Assembly: GCF_003628435.1 (NCBI RefSeq)
Contig: NZ_RBZN01000021.1
Span: forward strand, 1 to 54,396
Source of the DNA: Ureibacillus endophyticus
GTDB lineage: Bacteria; Bacillota; Bacilli; Bacillales_A; Planococcaceae
Direction of reading: 5' to 3'
DNA length: 54,396 nt
Numbering within the stretch: position 1 is the stretch's first letter; the number at the start of each line of letters is the position of its first letter. This document shows positions 47,056-54,396 of this stretch, one piece after another. The notes beneath the pieces are model-generated. The model ran no database searches, had not been told where the DNA came from, and worked only from the letters and a program-made list of their open reading frames with translations. Position numbers and translations under genes: made by a program.

Positions 47056-48174
47056 ATGTTCATTGAGCATTTACAACTAACCAATTATCGTAATTACGAA
47101 TCTTTAAATTTGGACCTCTCCCCAAAAATAAATGTATTTATTGGGGAAAACGCACAAGGAAAAACAAACGTAATGGAATCTATTTACGTACTTGCAATGG
47201 CTAAATCCCATCGTACGAGTAACGATAAAGAATTGATACGTTGGGAAGCAGACTATGGTAAAATAGAAGGTGTTGTTCAAAACCGTTACGGTAGTTTTCC
47301 AATGGAATTATCCATTACGAAAAAGGGGAAAAAAGGCAAAGTAAATCATTTAGAACAAACGAAACTAAGTAACTATATTGGACAAATGAATGTCGTCATG
47401 TTTGCACCTGAGGATCTAAATGTAGTAAAAGGCAGTCCGCAAGTAAGACGACGTTTTATTGACATGGAAATTGGTCAAATCTCAGCACTTTATTTACATG
47501 AGTTACTCACGTTTCAAAAATTACTTAAACAAAGAAATCATTTGTTAAAAATTAATCAGGGTAAAAAGCAAATTGATGATGTTTTATTTGCTATTTATAC
47601 TGAGCAATATATTCATTCAGCTGTCCAAATTATTCGTAAAAGATTCCACTTTATTGATCTTTTACAAGAATGGGCGGAACCAATTCATTCTGGTATTAGT
47701 CGTGGATTAGAAAAATTAACGATTAAATATCGTCCAACTACTGGATTGGATCCAGACTGGTCGACAGAAGAAATGGTTACATATTTGGAACAAAAATTAG
47801 CAGAAGTAAAAAAACGAGAGCTTGAAAGAGGGGTTACATTAGTTGGTCCACATCGTGATGACTTGCAGTTTTTAGTTAACGGTTATGATGTGCAAACTTA
47901 TGGTTCTCAAGGACAACAGCGTACAACAGCACTTTCGTTAAAACTTGCTGAAATAGAATTAATCAAAAAAGAAACAAAAGAAACGCCCATTTTGCTGTTA
48001 GACGATGTTTTGTCAGAGTTAGATGACTATCGCCAATCACACTTATTAAATACCATTCAAGGTGAAGTGCAAACGTTTGTCACAACAACGAGTGTAGATG
48101 GGATACATCATGAGACAATTCAACATGCAGAAATGTTTCACGTGAAACAGGGTGAAATTGAAAATAATGTTTAG
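47056..48174 (+). CDS. recF: recombination mediator RecF
   Basis: A 372-residue SMC-like ATPase that loads RecA at gaps. Walker A is [17 protein letters not shown] (about 28-44), the signature and Walker B are [18 protein letters not shown] and [12 protein letters not shown]. Full length. The 3' end contains a perfect parS encoding MFHVKQ. Confidence 0.97.
   Translation: MFIEHLQLTNYRNYESLNLDLSPKINVFIGENAQGKTNVMESIYVLAMAKSHRTSNDKELIRWEADYGKIEGVVQNRYGSFPMELSITKKGKKGKVNHLEQTKLSNYIGQMNVVMFAPEDLNVVKGSPQVRRRFIDMEIGQISALYLHELLTFQKLLKQRNHLLKINQGKKQIDDVLFAIYTEQYIHSAVQIIRKRFHFIDLLQEWAEPIHSGISRGLEKLTIKYRPTTGLDPDWSTEEMVTYLEQKLAEVKKRELERGVTLVGPHRDDLQFLVNGYDVQTYGSQGQQRTTALSLKLAEIELIKKETKETPILLLDDVLSELDDYRQSHLLNTIQGEVQTFVTTTSVDGIHHETIQHAEMFHVKQGEIENNV
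48134..48149. other. perfect parS site in recF
   Basis: TGTTTCACGTGAAACA matches the parS consensus at all 16 positions and is fully palindromic. ParB should load here, about 3 kb right of the unwinding region. Confidence 0.92.
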
Positions 48175-48237
48175 AAATTTTTAGATATTTTTATAAAGCT
48201 TAGAATTTTTAACACATACTATTGTTTGAAAGAGTAG

Positions 48238-50175
<1,938 letters not shown>

Positions 50176-50198
50176 GTTGTTCGAAGGGAGGTTATTAA

Positions 50199-52730
50199 AT
50201 GTCGGAAAATCAACATTCAGGTGTAAAAGGCATTAAAATTAGTGAAGAAGTACAAACATCATTTTTAAATTATGCGATGAGTGTTATCGTTTCCCGTGCA
50301 TTACCAGATGTGCGGGATGGTTTAAAACCAGTACATCGTCGTATTCTTTATGGAATGCATGAGTTAGGAAACTATTCAGATAAACCATACAAAAAAAGCG
50401 CACGTATTGTAGGAGACGTAATGGGGAAATACCATCCACATGGCGACTCCTCCATTTATGATGCGATGGTACGTATGGCACAAGATTTTAGCTATCGTTA
50501 TATGTTAGTAGACGGACATGGTAACTTTGGTTCAATTGACGGTGATGGTGCTGCAGCGATGCGTTATACCGAATCTCGTTTATCCAAAATTACTATGGAA
50601 ATGTTACGTGATATCAATAAAGACACAATTGACTATCAAGATAACTATGATGGAAACGAAAAGGAACCAGTTGTTTTGCCTGCTCGTATTCCAAACCTAT
50701 TACTAAATGGTGCATCTGGTATTGCTGTAGGTATGGCAACAAATATACCACCACATCAATTCGGTGAAACGATAGATGCTGTTATTGCTGTTTCAGAAAA
50801 TCCAGCTATTACAACAGAAGAGCTAATGGAAATTATTCCAGGTCCTGATTTCCCAACAGGTGGTATTATTTTAGGTCGAAGTGGTATTCGTCGTGCTTAT
50901 GAAACTGGCCGTGGTACGATTACAGTTCGCGCCAAAGTGGAGATCGAAGTTCAACCCAATGGGAAAGAAATGATTATAGTTAATGAAATTCCTTACCAAG
51001 TAAATAAGGCGAAATTAATCGAAAAAATTGCAGAGTTAGTACGTGATAAACGAATTGATGGAATTACTCATTTACGTGACGAATCCGATCGTCGTGGTAT
51101 GCGAATCGTAATGGAAGTTCGTAAAGATGCAAATGCGAATGTTATCTTAAATAATTTATATAAACATACAGCAATGCAATCTAACTTTGGCGTAAATATG
51201 CTGGCGTTAGTAAATGGGCAACCGAAAGTATTAAGCCTTAAGGAAGTGTTGCATCATTATTTAGAACACCAAAAAGAAGTTATTACTCGCCGTACGCAAT
51301 ATGAATTAAGAAAAGCTGAAGATCGTGCTCATATTTTAGAGGGCTTGCGTATTGCTTTAGACCATATTGATGAAATTATTTCTATCATTCGTTCTTCACG
51401 TACAGGTGAAGAAGCAAAACCAGTTTTAATGGAACGCTTCAGTTTATCAGATCGTCAAGCTCAAGCAATTTTAGATATGCGTCTTGTTCGCTTAAGTGGA
51501 TTAGAACGAGAAAAGATTGAAAACGAATACCAAGAGTTACAAGTGCTAATTGCAGATTTAAAGGCAATTTTAGCCGATGAAGGTAGAATTCTTGATATTA
51601 TCCGTACGGAATTACGAGAAATTAAAGAGCGATATAATGATACTCGTAGAACTCAAATTTCGGCTGGTGGATTAGAAATGATTGAGGATGAAGATTTAAT
51701 TCCTCGTGAAGACTCCGTTATTACCTTAACGCATAACGGCTACATAAAGAGACTAGCAGCCAACACATATCGTAGCCAAAAACGTGGTGGTCGTGGTGTA
51801 CAGGGAATGGGAACTAACGAAGATGACTTTGTAGAGCATTTAATGTTTACCTCTACCCATGATACAATTTTATTCTTTACAACAAAGGGAAAAGTATTCC
51901 GTTCTAAAGGATATGAAATTCCTGAGTTCGGACGTACTGCAAAAGGGTTACCGATAGTTAATTTATTAAATTTAGATAAAAATGAAAAAGTAACTGCAAT
52001 GATTCACGTAGATGAATATAAAGAGGATGCATATTTCATCTTTACTACCAAAACAGGAATTACTAAACGCACTCAAGTTTCTCAATTTGCGAATATCCGT
52101 AATAACGGCTTAATTGCGATTAACTTACATGAAGAGGACGATTTAATTTCTGTTCGTTTAACTGATGGAACGAAGGATGTTATTATCGGTACACATAACG
52201 GTATGCTTATTCGATTCAAAGAAGATGATATACGTTCAATGGGTCGTACAGCAGCTGGTGTGCGCGGTATAAAACTGCGTGAAGGTGACTATGTTGTAGG
52301 AATGGAAATTATCGAACCAGGACAAGAAATATTAGTTGTTACTGAAAAAGGATATGGTAAGAGAACACCGGAATCTGAATATCGTCTACAAAGTCGTGGC
52401 GGTGTTGGGATTAAAACAATCCAAATTACAGATAAGAATGGACCTATGTGTTCAGTAAAAACTGTTGATGGCACTGAAGATTTAATGCTAATCACAGTAA
52501 ATGGTATGTTAATTCGTATGGATGTTAACGATATTTCGATTGTTGGTCGTAGCACGCAAGGTGTACGTCTAATCCGACTCGGGGAAGATGAAACAGTTGC
52601 TACAGTAGCACGTGTAAAGAAAGAAGAACAAGAAGATGATCTTGAAACTGATGATACACAGATTCAAGAATCAGATAGTGTAGAACAAGCTGATATGGAT
52701 GATGATTCGTCTAACACAGAAAATGAATAA
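50199..52730 (+). CDS. gyrA: DNA gyrase subunit A
   Basis: An 843-residue DNA-cleaving subunit. The active-site Tyr123 is in AAMRYTE. The quinolone-determining region [12 protein letters not shown] has serine at 84, the usual unmutated state. The beta-pinwheel C-terminal domain (about 500-815) contains the GyrA box QKRGGRG. An acidic tail of about 30 residues ends the protein. ATG follows GGGAGG. Confidence 0.98.
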   Translation: MSENQHSGVKGIKISEEVQTSFLNYAMSVIVSRALPDVRDGLKPVHRRILYGMHELGNYSDKPYKKSARIVGDVMGKYHPHGDSSIYDAMVRMAQDFSYRYMLVDGHGNFGSIDGDGAAAMRYTESRLSKITMEMLRDINKDTIDYQDNYDGNEKEPVVLPARIPNLLLNGASGIAVGMATNIPPHQFGETIDAVIAVSENPAITTEELMEIIPGPDFPTGGIILGRSGIRRAYETGRGTITVRAKVEIEVQPNGKEMIIVNEIPYQVNKAKLIEKIAELVRDKRIDGITHLRDESDRRGMRIVMEVRKDANANVILNNLYKHTAMQSNFGVNMLALVNGQPKVLSLKEVLHHYLEHQKEVITRRTQYELRKAEDRAHILEGLRIALDHIDEIISIIRSSRTGEEAKPVLMERFSLSDRQAQAILDMRLVRLSGLEREKIENEYQELQVLIADLKAILADEGRILDIIRTELREIKERYNDTRRTQISAGGLEMIEDEDLIPREDSVITLTHNGYIKRLAANTYRSQKRGGRGVQGMGTNEDDFVEHLMFTSTHDTILFFTTKGKVFRSKGYEIPEFGRTAKGLPIVNLLNLDKNEKVTAMIHVDEYKEDAYFIFTTKTGITKRTQVSQFANIRNNGLIAINLHEEDDLISVRLTDGTKDVIIGTHNGMLIRFKEDDIRSMGRTAAGVRGIKLREGDYVVGMEIIEPGQEILVVTEKGYGKRTPESEYRLQSRGGVGIKTIQITDKNGPMCSVKTVDGTEDLMLITVNGMLIRMDVNDISIVGRSTQGVRLIRLGEDETVATVARVKKEEQEDDLETDDTQIQESDSVEQADMDDDSSNTENE

Positions 52731-52734
52731 TTAT

Positions 52735-52778
52735 AAAAACTCAGAAACTTTGTAACAAAAAGTTTCTGAGTTTTTTTA
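52735..52778 (+). terminator. terminator of gyrB-gyrA
   Basis: ACTCAGAAACTT (52739-52750) pairs perfectly with AAGTTTCTGAGT (52760-52771) and is followed by a T run. Confidence 0.85.
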
Positions 52779-52902
52779 TTTAGATAAAACTAAAAAGAAA
52801 AAATATAGTATAATTTTACATATATTTAATAAATATGGATTAATTTAGAATATTATTACTTTTCAGAAATCTATATTGAAGTATAATGAGGGGGTTTTTG
52901 GA

Positions 52903-54009
52903 ATGGAAGCTACAAAAGTTCATATAAATGACCTTCGAGTCGGAAAAATTGTTTCCGAAGATATATACGCAAATACACAATATCCTATCCTTTTAAAAAA
53001 CACAAAATTAAGCCAAGAGCACCTATATATTCTAAAAGCTTTTAACATTGTACAAATTCCTATATTACTTGATGGGAAAGATCAAGAGAGAAAAGAGAAA
53101 AAAGAACCCGAAGAGAAAAGTGAAGTAAATGTAGCAGTGGAAAAAGTTGTTGTTGTTGACCGCTTTGGAAATAAATATAATGACGTAATAGATGAATTTA
53201 AAAAGATGTTTAATGGATGGGGAGCAGGCGCAAAAATAGACATCACAAAAGTGCGTACAATGATTTTACCTTTAGTTGAAAAAATACTAGAGGATAGAAC
53301 AATTATTTTTGATTTAAATAGTTTTTCTAACGCAAAGGATTACTTGTATCATCATTGTATTGCTACAGGGCTTATTAGTGCGGCAATTGCACAAAAATTA
53401 GGTTATGAACGTGGCTATGTATTACAAATTGCGATTGCAGGTACATTGGCAGATTGCGGTATGGCGAGAATACCTTTGCGAATTCGCGAAAAAAAAGAGC
53501 CATTGAACCAACTTGAATTTAATGAAATCCGTAAACATCCTATTTTTAGTTTACAAATGGTTAAAAATGTACCGGCCTTTAAAGAGGAAATGAAAGAGGC
53601 AATCTATCAACATCACGAGCGTTTGGATGGAAGTGGATATCCTGAAAAATTACGGGTGGGTTCCGTTTCTAATTTTGGTCAAATTATTGCGGTAGCGGAT
53701 ACTTTCCACGCAATGACTAGTGAGCGATTATATCGCTTAAAGGAATCACCTTTTAAAGTTATAGAAAAGATTAAGGAATCTGAGTTTGGGAAATTTGATA
53801 TTCAAGTAGTACAAGCACTAGTAGACCTTGTTGCTGCATTACCAATAGGTACAAAAATAGAGTTATCAAATTTAGAACGCGGTGAAATTATGTTTATTAA
53901 TAAATTTGCACCAACGCGTCCATTAATTAAACTTTCAAGTTCAGGTGAAATAATCGATTTATCTAAAAATCGTAGTTTTTATATTTCACGTGTTATTACA
54001 AATGAATAA
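52903..54009 (+). CDS. HD-GYP-domain-like protein with altered HD dyad
   Basis: A 368-residue protein. The first about 75 residues form a small N-terminal domain (HINDLRVGKIVSEDI), followed by a charged linker and an HD-GYP-type domain (about 135-310). HD-GYP proteins hydrolyse cyclic dinucleotides. Here the first His is present (YLYHHCIATG) and the GYP region is intact (HHERLDGSGYPEKL), but the expected HDIGK motif reads ADCGM. Catalysis is therefore doubtful. The start is ATG 52903 behind GAGGGGG. It lies between gyrA and the rrn operon on its own transcript. Confidence 0.85.
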   Translation: MEATKVHINDLRVGKIVSEDIYANTQYPILLKNTKLSQEHLYILKAFNIVQIPILLDGKDQERKEKKEPEEKSEVNVAVEKVVVVDRFGNKYNDVIDEFKKMFNGWGAGAKIDITKVRTMILPLVEKILEDRTIIFDLNSFSNAKDYLYHHCIATGLISAAIAQKLGYERGYVLQIAIAGTLADCGMARIPLRIREKKEPLNQLEFNEIRKHPIFSLQMVKNVPAFKEEMKEAIYQHHERLDGSGYPEKLRVGSVSNFGQIIAVADTFHAMTSERLYRLKESPFKVIEKIKESEFGKFDIQVVQALVDLVAALPIGTKIELSNLERGEIMFINKFAPTRPLIKLSSSGEIIDLSKNRSFYISRVITNE

Positions 54010-54155
54010 AGATATTCTAAAAATTCACTTTGCGAGCGGACTACATACAGATGTTAAAAATTTTTAGTTCCGCTTGCAGATTCTAAGTATGCTAGGTCTT
54101 CTACTAGTTTATTTTTATACTTAAACATTAGGAATTAATTTTTATAATAAAAGTG
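54010..54155. other. spacer between HD-GYP-like gene and rrn promoter
   Basis: A hairpin with GCGAGCGGA (54031-54039) and TCCGCTTGC (54070-54078) arms lacks a T-run but may end the upstream transcript. Nothing else is seen. Confidence 0.4.
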
Positions 54156-54184
54156 TTGACTTAATATCAAATGATTGTTATTAT
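54156..54184 (+). promoter_or_regulatory. rrn operon promoter
   Basis: TTGACT (54156-54161) and TATTAT (54179-54184) with a 17-bp spacer, about 145 bp upstream of the 16S start. The transcribed leader contains GAACTTTGAAAACTGAACAA (54213-54232), a sequence typical of Bacillales rRNA leaders. Confidence 0.75.
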
Positions 54185-54327
54185 AAATAAGTCGTTAAGA
54201 CGTGATACATTATGAACTTTGAAAACTGAACAACAAAACGTTAATGAATATAGTTTCTCATTAAATTGAGAAACGAAATTTTGGACATCAATTTTGATGC
54301 CAGCAATTTTTGAGCTTTATCAAATTC

Positions 54328-54396
54328 TTTTATGGAGAGTTTGATCCTGGCTCAGGACGAACGCTGGCGGCGTGCCTAATACATGCAAGTCGAGCG
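54328..54396 (+). rRNA. 16S ribosomal RNA, 5' end (partial)
   Basis: The window ends inside the gene. GGAGAGTTTGATCCTGGCTC and the following GGACGAACGCTGGCGGCGTG are the universally conserved 16S 5' end, and CATGCAAGTCGAGCG is also typical. About 69 bases are present. Confidence 0.98.

Overview
The window is a low-GC Firmicute chromosome segment around the replication origin. Gene order and protein sequences fit a spore-forming Bacillales of the Planococcaceae/Lysinibacillus-Solibacillus kind: rpmH-rnpA-yidC-jag-mnmE-mnmG-rsmG-noc-parA-parB on one side of oriC, dnaA-dnaN-yaaA-recF-gyrB-gyrA-rrn on the other, and the sporulation gene yyaC is present. The genus is an inference.

Layout. (1) 1-725: no intact gene, only decayed open frames and a strong hairpin. 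(2) 726-9219: a mobile element of about 8.5 kb inserted at the 3' end of rlmH and bounded by 21-bp imperfect direct repeats (19/21), in the manner of staphylococcal SCC elements. It carries a large serine recombinase with a 50-codon gene directly upstream, two XRE repressors, two ribbon-helix-helix-like proteins, a gene II/X-type replication protein beside a set of nested palindromes around a 29-codon ORF, two copies of a structured RNA-like element, a secreted SLH-domain protein and a broken gene. (3) 9199-10063: rlmH and a CxxH/CxxC small protein, within a dense cluster of DnaA boxes. (4) 10242-17277: htrA and the walRKHIJ cell-wall two-component operon. (5) 17557-20337: a LysM/G5/M23 peptidase and a YitT-family membrane protein. 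(6) 20430-30913: three tandem purA-tail/terminator repeats, purA, dnaB, rplI, gdpP, yybS, rpsR-ssb-rpsF, two DUF3267 paralogues, ychF. (7) 31021-36334: DUF951, MscS, yyaC, DUF554, parB, parA, noc. (8) 36632-43337: rsmG, mnmG, mnmE, jag, yidC, rnpA, rpmH. (9) 43338-45446: bipartite oriC around dnaA. (10) 45447-54396: dnaN to gyrA, an HD-GYP-like protein, and the promoter, leader and first bases of a 16S rRNA gene.

Genes left of oriC run mostly on the minus strand and those to the right on the plus strand, so nearly all are co-directional with replication. Origin control elements are spread over the window: DnaA boxes at oriC, in the mnmE-jag gap and around rlmH; parS sites in parB and recF with further candidates elsewhere; and parA/parB/noc.

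The most interesting region is the rlmH-borne element. Its right att core is part of the recombinase coding frame and also encodes the last residues of RlmH, so integration and excision should give the recombinase two different C-termini while keeping RlmH intact.
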